Shown here: positions 27,001-37,500 of the stretch, in pieces
Layout of the letters: the number at the start of each line of letters is the position of its first letter
Numbering within the stretch: the stretch's first letter is position 1
Assembly (NCBI GenBank): GCA_037074765.1
Contig: JBAMDO010000578.1
Coordinates: forward strand, 62,001 to 126,000
Length of the DNA: 64,000 nt
DNA from: Mansonella perstans
Lineage: Eukaryota; Nematoda; Chromadorea; Rhabditida; Onchocercidae
Reading direction: 5' to 3'
Position numbers and translations under genes: made by a program
Notes under the pieces: model-generated
What the model saw: only the letters and a program-made list of their open reading frames with translations
Databases searched by the model: none
What the model was told of the DNA's origin: nothing

Positions 27001-29427
27001 CACATATACACTTATTTTTTGCAGGCATTGGACGGTGATCCGATATCTGTAGAGTGTAGCGTATCAGGTTGTCCAGCCCCAGCAATTCAGTGGCTTCGAA
27101 ATGGCAGTACACTTATACCTGAACATGATCGGTACCTGATATCATATGATGGTGAAACAACAACACTTAAATTCATTAGCATTGCTGAATCAGATGCTGG
27201 AAAATATATCTGTATTGCAAAAAATCAAGAAGGTGAAGCTAAAACAGCGATGCAACTTGATGTTGAACCAAGAAAATTACTTCCAACTGGTGGTACACCA
27301 CCGAAATTCCGTATTGATAGAGAACGAGAAACAATAAAAGCGATAGATGGTGATAGAGTGGTTTTGTTTGCTGAACTGATTGAAGGTATGTTGCAGTTTT
27401 ATTCAGGACAGTATCTTGCAAAATTGTCTATTTAGCTGCTGAAGATGATTATGAGCTCATACAAATTAATGACGTTTGCTTTCCAATCTAATTTAATTAA
27501 TGAACTTCTTTCTATTTAACTCAACTTAATTACTGAATTTTTTATTTCAAGCCAGTTTCTTATGCAGGTTCCGAACCATTAACGGTGCGATGGATACGTA
27601 ATGAAATGGAAATTCAAGATTCCAGTGGATTTAAATATTCACGCGAGGAGGCAAATTTTTATTTGACAATAGCAGATGCATTCCCAGAAGATGCAGGACT
27701 GTACACTTGTGAAGCCAGAAATGAATTTGGCGTTGCTAAGTTTAACGTTCGCCTCATTATTACAGGTAGACTAATCAGAAATCATATCATGTAAAAGATG
27801 GAAAACCACGGAAATGGAACTGTGGGAATAGTGTAAAATGCCAATCTACCGTAACTGGGAGATTTATCAATTTTGGAAGATTTAAAAATAGTTTTTTAAG
27901 GTTTAAAAATCATGATTGTATATGGAAATTCTTGGGATTAAAACAGAGAAGTCTTAGTTCTAAGATTCGTTCATTTAATAAATTTTCAAAAATTGAACAA
28001 ATATTGAAAGAAAATATTTCAAGAACGTAAAAAGCAAAATGGTTATGAAAGTCCACCGGTTATTGTAAATGCGCCAACAAATGTGAGCGTTGAACAAGGA
28101 AATGATTTGACATTGTCAGTAACTGTAAATGGATATCCTGAACCAGCAGTTGTATGGACCAAAAATATGGTTGCAATTGCCTCTGGTGAAAAATATCAGG
28201 TATATTTCTGATTTAAATTGTTAAAAGAATGCGATTAATTTGGTAATATCATAAGACAAGATTTTTCTTTCATTTACTTTGGTTCACTTTGGTTGGTTAA
28301 ACTTTTGCAAACAAATTTGGTTGCTTACTTACATGGATCAAACATATTTAGGACAACAGTTTACTGATTTGAATGCTTGATATAAGATGAAAAGAGCATT
28401 TGGCAAATAATTTTGGAATGATAGAATATTTCTAGTGACTTTAAAAGTTGTACACTATTATTCATAATAAATTAAAAGATTATTTAGATGACAAACAGTG
28501 GAATGATATTCACATTGACTGTTTGCAATTGTACCAAAGAAGATCGCGGTAAATACGAATTGCAAGCGGTCAATCTTTCTGGTACAGCTAAAGCAATAAT
28601 CGCTGTTGATGTTACGGAAGTTAAAGAGTAGGTCTTTTAAGTTTTATGTTAATGAAGATATGCCAAAATGAATTCCATCAAAACACTTTCTTCTTTTCTT
28701 ACATTAAAAACTTTGAAATTTGATTGTAAGTGAAAATTCTTGTAATTGTTAAATTTCAATAACAAGTAAAGTTTTTTGCTCATGTTTGCATTCGTCTTCG
28801 AGATGTCGTCGTGTTTATTTTAGCGTGGATGCTGTCATGCCAAAATTCACCAAATTGCCAATTTCGATTCAAAGTGCAATTGGACAGAAAGCGAGCTTGT
28901 CATGCAGCTTTAAAGTGCGTAATACTATAATTATAAGTTACGCGAAAGCCACCGATTGCGGGATGGTTTTCCATGTTTTTAAATCAGCAGTTTTTTAATT
29001 ACAAAACAAGGTTGATAAGCTTGATTGGCAGTTTATGGAGATTTGTTGTTAAATGAAATTTACTGCTATTTTTTCAATAATTTGTCACATCTGATAGTTT
29101 CGAAGTCATATCTGACTCTTTTAGCTTTTATTTAATATTCTTTCAATTTAATTTCTTGCAGTTATCTTAGCGCAACATAAAAGAAATAAAACTGTTTTCG
29201 TATTTCAATTATTTTAGGGCTTGCAATCGACAGTAACATGGTTTCATGATGACAAGAAATTGGTGAGTGGACGACACGGTATTGAAATTTCATCATCAGC
29301 AACGACATCAACTCTTTCAATTTTACAACTGACTAATGAACATCTTGGTGAATATCTTTGCGCAGTGCGTAATGATTATGGCGAAGATTTGGCAAAAGCA
29401 GTTATCTTCCTTGAAGGTTTTTTTTAA
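3..29427 (+). CDS. ttn-1: Giant muscle Ig/FN3 protein, titin (TTN-1)-like, 3' part of gene
   Basis: Sarcomeric scaffold or elastic protein of the titin/twitchin/obscurin family, open at the left edge. Exons: 3-87, 213-370, 545-674, 771-1046, 1152-3302, 3469-3792, 4204-4503, 4787-5013, 5122-5263, 18587-18660, 18962-19084, 19508-19639, 21346-21492, 21708-21833, 22073-22372, 22470-22538, 23011-23170, 23334-23467, 23851-24046, 24684-24853, 25035-25206, 25416-25498, 25849-25966, 26077-26202, 26331-26563, 26719-26892, 27025-27385, 27568-27765, 28024-28199, 28488-28627, 28824-28914, 29218-29427. All phases agree. Domain order: FN3 end, four Ig, two FN3, a Lys/Glu-rich linker, two Ig, FN3, two Ig (the second split by the 13.3-kb intron), a divergent FN3, then an Ig array with linkers. 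Ig hallmarks (Cys, Trp, DxGxYxC) recur; most Ig boundaries are phase 1. No kinase is seen here. The ttn-1 name rests on architecture and the adjacent exp-2-like gene; unc-89-like or another titin paralogue is possible. Confidence 0.85.
2300..3055 (+). other. Lys/Glu-rich disordered linker in the muscle gene
   Basis: About 250 codons inside exon 1152-3302 encode almost only Lys, Glu, Ser, Asp, Val and Ala, between two FN3 domains and the next Ig domain. Motifs such as KKAVKKIARK and RKAVKKKSD recur irregularly. Such charged, low-complexity stretches occur in nematode TTN-1, where they are regarded as extensible or coiled-coil segments. It could act as an entropic spring or a single charged helix; the sequence alone does not decide. 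Confidence 0.75.
6632..9603 (-). CDS. exp-2: Voltage-gated K+ channel subunit, EXP-2 type Kv
   Basis: Complete channel of 496 aa in eight exons (minus order): 9603-9593, 9217-9097, 8869-8708, 8536-8303, 8242-8069, 7614-7077, 6972-6919, 6828-6632; phases agree and the total is 1491 nt. Residues about 58-145 form the T1 tetramerisation domain (LNIGG, then ELEFWGI). S1 is near 210-232, S2 269-290, S3 300-318. S4 (332-355) has Arg/Lys every third residue (VVRILRVLRVIRIIK). S5 follows, then selectivity filter TVGYGD in a 54-nt exon and S6 with GVLVLALPITIIVDNF. The S1-S2 loop carries two N-glycosylation sequons. The start is an 11-nt coding exon just 3' of a splice acceptor at 9617-9618, cis or spliced-leader. 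In C. elegans EXP-2 repolarises pharyngeal muscle. The family call is firm; the subtype rests partly on its ttn-1 neighbour and could instead be a Kv2/KVS relative. Confidence 0.85.
9604..18586. other. Intronic, gene-poor stretch
   Basis: About 9 kb of very AT-rich DNA between the 5' end of the channel gene and the next muscle-gene exon. It contains only short, low-complexity ORFs with no recognisable domain and no exon chain with agreeing phases. The part just right of 9.6 kb is where channel promoter elements would be expected, but I could not identify any. Confidence 0.6.
18198..18328. repeat. Nested local duplication in intron
   Basis: A segment of about 46 bp containing CGAAGATAAAGG, a T run and ACATATTTGA occurs at 18198-18243 and again at 18283-18328 with few differences. 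Between them a unit of about 23 bp around ATTTGAACAGCATTTAAAA is present twice in tandem. The copies are near identical, so the duplication looks recent. Confidence 0.8.
25849..26202 (+). other. Half Ig domain followed by basic Ser-rich linker
   Basis: The exon 25849-25966 starts like an Ig domain (APAFLIGLEDLEFHEGD, A-B strands) but lacks the following Cys and Trp core. The next exon (26077-26202) encodes a very basic stretch (RKRRHRIHGRSDGKRIK) and then acidic and Ser/Thr-rich sequence before the next proper Ig domain at 26331. Phases agree throughout, so this is probably a real unstructured linker with Ig remnants, or exons that are alternatively skipped. Confidence 0.6.
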
Positions 29428-29687
29428 CTCACAAATATATCAATATTTTACACAAATCTAACTTCTCGACACAGTATTTTATGTATTGATGTTGGTATGA
29501 AGGACAGCAAATTTTTTAAAGATAGTGGTCTTCTTTTGTGAAATTAGAAATACATGCAATTTAAATGAATTATTGAATGGAATCCAGTCATTTATAAATG
29601 CATAGTTTGCATGGATTTCTCAAATAACTCTTGGAAAAATAAGTTTTCTGTATCTCTTATAGTCGCTTGAAGAAAAGTTATTTTTAG

Positions 29688-29725
29688 ATTCATCAGTGGC
29701 GCTATCATTTTTAAACGGTAAATAA
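29688..29725 (+). other. Possible alternative last exon of the muscle gene
   Basis: The last Ig exon can be read through to a TAA at 29425-29427, adding GFF after VIFLE. It could instead be spliced at GAAG|gttttt (29416, phase 1) to tttttag|ATTCATC at 29688, which ends after 12 residues at TAA 29723-29725. That stop overlaps an AATAAA at 29721-29726. Both endings fit; transcripts would decide. Confidence 0.4.
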
Positions 29726-30308
29726 AATGAAAATGATTCACTTTGTTCACTTCTTATGAATGCTACAACAATTAAACATTAAAGCTAGACGATGCAGGAA
29801 AAATTACCATCTGAAGAGAAGAAATGCACAACACACACTCAGACACATACTTTTGTACTGTGCTATTAGTTTGTATCATAATCCATCAATTATATTCATT
29901 TTTTAATTATCGGTGCTTGCACCTTCACGGATCAGTATGTATTATACACGATCCGATAGGAGAAGTGCGCATCCATTGATATATCTAACTATTGTCCGCC
30001 GCAATTAGTACACTTAGTTTTCTGTATATCGAATGCTCTTAGTATGACCAATCTCAGTTCTTTTTGTTATTAATAACTGAGCAATTTTTGCATTAATTTC
30101 AGTTGCACTGTGAAATGTTTGATTTTAAAGTCAAACGAATCATATCGGCTCATTATCTTACTGTAATTAGTATCTCATCCATGAGTGCAAATTGACGATA
30201 CTGTGTTTGTGATTACTTTGTTACAATATATTGCCTTGCTCTTTAATGTTGTGCTGGACAATTATTATATATAATGTATTAATTAAAACATTGAGTTTAT
30301 TTTATGTA

Positions 30309-30344
30309 TTTCATTATCATAGCTCATAATTTTTTTGAAAAACC
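30309..30344. repeat. 36-bp direct repeat, copy 1
   Basis: This 36-bp segment (starting TTTCATTATCATAGCTCATA, ending GAAAAACC) is repeated exactly at 30768-30803, 459 bp downstream, in the same orientation. Confidence 0.9.
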
Positions 30345-30767
30345 TGTTGTTTATTTCTCATTTTACTTGAGCTTGTAAATCATTTCTTGTCTTTTTTATT
30401 GAAATCTTGGAAATCTTTGATGCAAATATTTTTGGCCCTCAAATATTTGCTGTCTGTAAGATGTTCGCTAACAAATTACTTCTTCCTCTTTTGATATAAT
30501 AATAAATTCTTCGTGAAATATTTGTTTAATTTCTTTTCTAACTTGCATGCTGAAAAAGTTTCATGTTAGTGCTAGTGACAGTTCAATTTAAACTTATGCG
30601 GATTTTAAATAATAATTTAATTAAATAGTTTGGTAAAATTCAAAGCTGTCTTAAATTTTATATTTGAGAGCGGGCAAAAAAGTAGATCTCGTTCAATTAG
30701 ACGGGTAAGTTTTGGAAATTTTTACTCAAATTTCGAAGACAGTGTATAGATTTATATTTAATATGAA

Positions 30768-30803
30768 TTTCATTATCATAGCTCATAATTTTTTTGAAAA
30801 ACC
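30768..30803. repeat. 36-bp direct repeat, copy 2
   Basis: Second exact copy of the segment at 30309-30344. The surroundings of the two copies show only patchy further similarity, such as a GATTTAAATA-like motif to the right of each, so this may be the remnant of a larger degraded duplication. Confidence 0.9.
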
Positions 30804-31029
30804 ATGTCAACTGCATGCTCGAATTATGATAGGCACTCGTTTAAGTAATTTTAAAAAATCTCTCAGCTTAAAAGTATCATAAATTTGAAAAGCATTGAAA
30901 TTAAATCTTTGCAGTTTATGCAGATTTAAATAGTGATTTATAGAGGATGGGATTAGTTGTAAAGTTATTTGATTTAGTTATAATCGTGAAAAGCAGTTTT
31001 ATTGCTACTAGTGACCTGGTTTTTGAGTC

Positions 31030-32506
31030 ATGGCAAAAGAGATGGTAGTTGTGATCTCTATGGAAGAAGGTGAACCACTGGGTGCTGTGCCCAATGAGAA
31101 GCTTGTAATTGTCAAAGTACAACAGGGTACTCTCGCAGATGGGAAGCTTAAGGTTATAATCTATAAGAAGCATTTCTGACTAATGAATTGCCTGTTTAAA
31201 GTAATGGTGTTTTTATAAAAGAAATCTCAATGATTGGTTGAAATTATTACAGAAATTATAAATTAGTCTAAGTTTTCCAGAAAATTTATACATTCTTATG
31301 AAACTTATTTTACAAACTATTCAAGAATTCTTTCACCCTTGATAGATTGTAGGTGGGTGACCAAATCCTTAAGGTAAACGATACAATCGTGCGCGACATG
31401 GATCATTTTTACCAGTTACTTCGTTTTGCTCCACCGGTGGCCTCAATTAATTTAGTACGTGATGCAAAGAAATCGGCTGAATTAGAAGCTAAAGTTCACA
31501 TACCGCCGGAACGAGCTAAGTTAATCATACGTCGCGATGGATACACTTATTTCGTATTTTTTGATTTTTTGTCTTTACTTGATTTTTTCAATGGTTTGCC
31601 GAGTTTTAAGATTAAGTAGATTAAGAGACAAGGTTCTTTCTTGACAGTTTAATGATGATATTGTGAACATACTGTCAAAATCACTCTACAGAATGGACTC
31701 TCGATTCATTGCATAACACACCATTTGTTAAAATATAATAAATTTAATATTGTTGAGTTGGCACGAATCGACTGGAAACCTGGTGGTCCGAAGCTTGGTC
31801 TTGGTATCAAGCACTACCAGAATCGTGTGTTAGTATCGCGTACCGATCAAAATTCACTTGCTTCCCAGAGTTTACAAATAGGTGATCATATCATTGATGT
31901 CAACGGACGACCAGTAACTGATAAAGATGTATGTCGTGAGCTTCTTCTCAAAAGTCTTCAATCACAACACTTCGCTACGATGGTTGTTGAACGTCCGGAA
32001 ACCATGGAAGCACGACATTGGGTTCAAAATGCTCTTAACGCATCTGCAACACAAGCTCCCTCGGTTGCAATGAATAGCGATGTCCGTGAAATAGCTGCTC
32101 GAGAGAGACAAAAATTAAAAATAACTAAACCGGTAATAACTTTATTCCTTATTATAACTAAGAATGTTTCCTGAAATGTCCTTTGATTTAAATGTTAGTA
32201 AAATTTGTTCATTTTGCTAACTAATGAGATAATTTTGCGTCTGACACTTTACTAAAGCTATGCTTGGCTTTAAAGATTTTTTCAAAATACAAGGGAATGA
32301 TATTGTGAACAAACACTTCAAGCTAAATAAAGTTCATAATTGCTTCATTAAATTAAAATGTTAATTCATTGTTTCAGCCGAAGAAAAGCTGCATGCGAAA
32401 ATCGACTGCTCCTGGAAAACCGATCACAATTAATGAAAATAAAGCATCGGAATTTATTATTGCAAGCGATAATGAAGGTAAAGTGCTTCGTCATGTTAGA
32501 CGATAA
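31030..32506 (+). CDS. Two-PDZ-domain protein
   Basis: Five exons, 31030-31152, 31353-31553, 31758-32132 and 32378-32506 being the coding ones I can join (four), all phase 0, giving 275 aa. PDZ domains bind C-terminal peptides of partners and act as scaffolds. PDZ1 spans about residues 5-90 ([17 protein letters not shown], then [14 protein letters not shown]). A linker [19 protein letters not shown] leads to PDZ2 at about 110-190, with [19 protein letters not shown] as its GLGF-like carboxylate loop and [12 protein letters not shown]. The tail is basic. I recognise this arrangement from a nematode family of small tandem-PDZ proteins but cannot name the orthologue. The acceptor at 31757 (tgttgag) is weak, chosen because it continues the linker into PDZ2 in frame. 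An AATAAA lies at 32682-32687. Confidence 0.8.
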
Positions 32507-34559
32507 ATGCGAACAATCAATACTTCTTGGTAATTATTATGAATAGTATCGATGCTGCTTGATTAGATTTACAGTTAGCGTGAAATTCTGATTGATGTCT
32601 AAACATTTCTTAGTATTCTTATCAATCATGAATATTGCTTTTTTTATTTATCCGAACTGAAGAATAATTATGTCTTTTTCGAATAAAATGATACACTGGT
32701 CCTTGATGATAACCTTGTAGTCTTTTATAATTAAAAAAAATATCAGCTTAATTAATCCCCTACAGTTCTGGTTGATTGATTGCAGCGTTGTTTGATCTTT
32801 TGGACATCGATACGTACATTCTATAAATAAATAGGCAATTTATTGACTTCTTATTAAGCGCCTTTCTGTTTGGCTTATTTACGACATCTATGTCGAAAAA
32901 CTGAGAAATTTTATATGTTAAAACAATTAGAAAATTTGTTTTTTTAGAATATCTTCTAGCTAAAGGATTTCTCACATTATACAAATAATAAAATAAATGT
33001 TTTCTCATTCCTAAAATGATGAATCAGTTACTTAATCTTCAGTGAAAGTGTTTTTTGTTTAATGTTGAGATAGTTATGCTCATCTAATAAGACCATTTGT
33101 ATGCAAATTCTCCTTGCCTAATCTGCTATGTGTAAACCTTGTTTCATTTCCTATCAAATTCAATTTTACTATTTTACTAAGTTTACAATCAGTTCGTCGA
33201 TCGACAATCTTCCGCTCACTAGCTTCTATTTATACTTACATTCAACAATTCAACTCTCGAAAATTTTTTGTTTTCACTAATAAGATACTTATCCATAAAT
33301 CTTTACCAAATATTGCGCTTCCATGTCAGGAACAAAAAAAATATCATCAAATGCCTCCAACAAGATAATGTACTTTCACAACTTCAATCCAATTGAAAAT
33401 TGCAATATTAATTGATTCATATTATTGATTCTGAAGAACCATCTTGTCCGAAATAAAAAAATTCCCTTTCAACAGCAGGAATTTCTTCATAGTTATTAGT
33501 ATAGGAAATCCTTTATCAGTCAACAAATTCAATTAAAAATGACTTCTAAACAATCAAAACAATCAAAATTGTGCATCAAATAAAAAAAAGAGGGAAACCA
33601 AAAAATTATACACAAAATCTCTTAGTAGAAACTATAGAATCTCCCAATAAAACTTTGTCAAAATGACCACGACTCACATGCTCTAGTTAAATATACGATC
33701 ATTGAAATATGACTGTAAAATTAATTTCCAAACTGAATTGAAATTCTAAATAGACGATGAAAGAATCTGCACAGCGCGAAACAAAAAACATCCAAGTGAC
33801 TAATAAGTGATAATAAACAACAGCCGCAGATATCTATGCTAAGATTACTGTAAAAAGCTTATGTCAAGAAATTTTAGAAAAGTGAGAAAGGCAGTGACAT
33901 TTCATAAGTATCACAGTTACTACAAGAACACGGAACACAAAATCATTTGATGTTCATCTCACAACAGATATAACTCTGAAAAATCTTGCTCTGATAAAAA
34001 TTTATCACATCTCAGTTACTACTTTTGGAAAGTAAAAATAAGAAACGTTTGTATTCAAAATTGGAAAAATTAAAATAAAAATCCAAAAAAAACCGATTCG
34101 ACCAATTAAAATCCAACTAAATCCTTTCAAAGCTCGAATTCTGTTTAGAGAATGTCACACTTAGCTTGAGTATTAATTTGCAGCATTTATTTTCAAACAA
34201 ATTTCAGTCATTATTTGCAAAAAAATTTCAGCAATCAATGCTCATATCTCATTCTTATTTGTTTGTCAGGAAGAAACGTAAATCTCCAGTTTAATCATGA
34301 AAACTCCAAAATTACTGTTTGAGAAATATTCTAAATTATAATATGACAGAGGTTTTTCTCCCAATTGGAAATTATGGTTTATAAGTTGGTAAACAAAACA
34401 AAAATAGCAATGGTGATTAATAAGAATCGTGAAAGAGGCCATGAATGGAACCAAACCAAAGTCAGGCGATACTGAATGGTAATTAAGAAGAATTATCAGA
34501 TATAATATAAAAATTCTTTTCAAAGACTGAGTTTAGATTCACTTTTAGTTGTGTTCTTA
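32507..34559. other. Intergenic region between convergent genes
   Basis: Stretch between the 3' ends of the PDZ gene (plus) and the Tudor gene (minus). It holds only short AT-rich ORFs. TTTATT near 34188 reads AATAAA on the minus strand and is a plausible poly(A) signal for the Tudor gene. Confidence 0.55.
32682..32687 (+). terminator. Poly(A) signal of the PDZ gene
   Basis: AATAAA lies 176 bases past the stop codon of the two-PDZ gene, in a T-rich context; it is the first clear signal downstream. Confidence 0.5.
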
Positions 34560-37500
34560 TCAAAATCTGCGAGTCGATTTGCATGCTGATTTCGTGGTGG
34601 TAGCAACTGAAATATAAAATTAAAAAAAGAATGCGTCTGGAACAAACATTTCCATAATTGATTTAAATTACTTATTCGTGCTCTTAATTTAATTTTGCTC
34701 CTCTCTTGTATTTATGCCTACTATTGTGATCATGGAAAGGGTTGCTCTAGGACTTGTGTTACAACGCAGTGAAATATGAAGCATGGTTTAGGAACGGCGA
34801 ACTCTATTATCTACTACCAAACAACAGAGAATATTGCTGATGAATCTTTGCAACTGTTTCGGAAGAGAATATGATAAAAGATGGAGTACGATACAAGAAC
34901 AAACAATGTTCTTTCATAAAAATAATTTAAAACTGCAAATAAGTTTGCAAAGTATTAAAAATGAAATCTCGACATACGTTCCATTCGCTGCTTTCTGAGC
35001 AGACGACTAGTTCTTCTTTCTTATTTTCCTGTAAACAAGTACTGTATTGAAATAATGATATCCTATAGTAAATTGATCAGTAATCAAAAAAATCCTAAAA
35101 TTTATTGCATGAGAGTGTCACCGAAAAGCAGTGCTGCAGATAATTAACATTCTAAGCAAACATACCTCACTGAGGTTAGCAAATTCTGAACTGACGAGAG
35201 AAAAGTTTTCCTGCGCTGAAAATATATTTCGGATTCAACAGAGGTAAAGCAGGAAATTTAGCTAACATTTTATCCCATGATGAAAAAATAAAAAATACCA
35301 CGATCACCAAGATGACAGCACAGCAAGACTCCTATAAAGTGATATGTGTTACCACTGTTCGAAACGGCAACTTTTATGACACTAGCCATGTAACTTTTGA
35401 TTTGGCCTTCTGTTTAACTCACTGTGTCTTTAGTTGTAAAATGATGGCTGACCTAAATTTAGTAAACTAATTGATGAATATTTTTAATAAATAATAGAAA
35501 CCTTCATCTGAACTGGTAGTGTTAATATGAGGACCGTATTTTCCTGATCGACGACTTCTGCCTCCACCATTTCTTTCTCTTCGTCTACTCCAAAAACCAT
35601 TATTTCGATTAAAAGTTTGACCACGAGCTTGGAAGCTACTGTGTTCGTCAAAACTGTCGTTACAATTAAGTTTTCCACTGCGTTCAATTCCACGATATCT
35701 GCTTTCCTCATGACTCCAGAAGCGATCATTATTTTTTCTTAAAAGCTTATATGAAATTCTCGACCTGCTTTACATCACTTTATGACTCCCTATACCGTAA
35801 AATTTCCAACCATTCAAAAATTTTGTACTTTGCTGCGGAAAGTCAGCAATAACAAATACAAAATTAGGTGAAATGGCACGAGTGTTCTTATTGCAAAATA
35901 CAATAACAAACAAAAATTATTATATTTACGATTATTTTAAAGAATACAAGAACTGTTACCTATTCGAGTTGCGCATATTTTTATTCACTGAGAACGGATC
36001 ACAATTTCTGACATAATCCTCTCGATCCGATTGTGCAAACATTCGATTCCACTGGTCTCTGTTGCTTATATCACCAAAATTAGGTATTGCTGGCATCATT
36101 ATAGGCATAATCATAGGATATGGGATACCGAGTCCATAAATGCCTGGCCTTTAGCAAAAAAAAGTAAGAAATTCATTTTTTTCATATGCCTAGCTCACTG
36201 AAACTGATTCAAATTCTTACTGACTCCCAGTCCTCCTTTTTTTTTTTAAATTTACGTTTTATTCTCTTGGAATAATGAATTTTAAAAAAAAATGAGGCGT
36301 TGGGTTCAACTTGATTTGTGTTCTGTTTTGTTATGGACTTGATAGTTAAACATTAAATAGAATAGCGAAGACAAAACATATTTCACAGCTTACTCGTGCT
36401 TGTTGGAATCAACTTGATTTTGCTTTCTAATTGCACTATCTACTTATTTTCACATCATTCTGAGACAAGTAAATCAAATCTTGTAAAAAGTTAACAAACC
36501 AGCTATTGAAAGGCATACTGTTTCCCATCATTGTGTTCAAGAAAGAATTTCTATGTCCTGCGTCCACAGTTCTTTGAAAAACTTCCACAAATGCGTCGTT
36601 AGTATATTGCAATGATGAACAGGAACACCAGGGGGTAAAAAAATCGCCTTGAAAAGTTACTGTGGAATTACAGGATCATGATCCTAATTAAGTGAAGAGT
36701 ATATCAAAATCTCTGAGCACGTTCTCTATACTAGAAAAATTATCCAAGTAATCAACAGGATTACTTCGTGTTTTCAATTCAATCTTCGAACAACTATTTA
36801 AGATTCTAAACTCCTTGAAAAAAAATGAACCTCTCAACTGATAACCAAATTATCAGTTGTTCAGTTCCAAAAAATTTAAAATTAGATAAAACTTAAGAAA
36901 TTCAGAGACTTCCTTCTTCTGGCTGCCTATACCTTTACACATAAACTTAGTAAACATACTGTTTCCATTAGGATTAAATGGCACAATTGAATCACGAATG
37001 TTCTCCAATGCATCTTCACTATTATCGATTCGATCAATATGCACATTGAAAATGCCTGCCGAATCCCGTGAATTAATAGTAATTTCATATTCGCAACCTT
37101 TTTCCAATTGCTACATAATTGTAATTATTAATTTATAACAAAAAATTGGAATGAATCACAATTCAAATGTGGTAAAAACCTATTTCATATCAGCAGTCTG
37201 AAGGATAAAAAAATCTCAATTAAGTAAGAGTGTATTAATTCAAATTTGAATTACTCGAAAAAAGGATCAAAAACAGAAAAGTAATTCACCTGTAAACAAA
37301 TTCCATTCGTATATTCCTCAGGTCGGCAGTGGAGCAGAGCTACCGGTAAGTACATGATTTTATCTTTCTGAAATTCAATAATCTGCTGTATTAGCACTTC
37401 AAAATAGGAGAAGATAATTGTCGGGATTGGCATTAATGCATCCTTAATATCAGTGGGACGGTACGCGCCCATGACATCAGTCATCTTGCATCGTTTGCTA

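Larger units (their letters stand above)
29428..31029. other. Intergenic region between muscle gene and PDZ gene
   Basis: AT-rich intergenic DNA with no supportable ORF. It contains a candidate alternative last exon at its left end and a 36-bp direct repeat described separately. The PDZ gene promoter or a spliced-leader acceptor should lie near its right end; tttttgag just before the ATG is a weak candidate acceptor. Confidence 0.6.
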
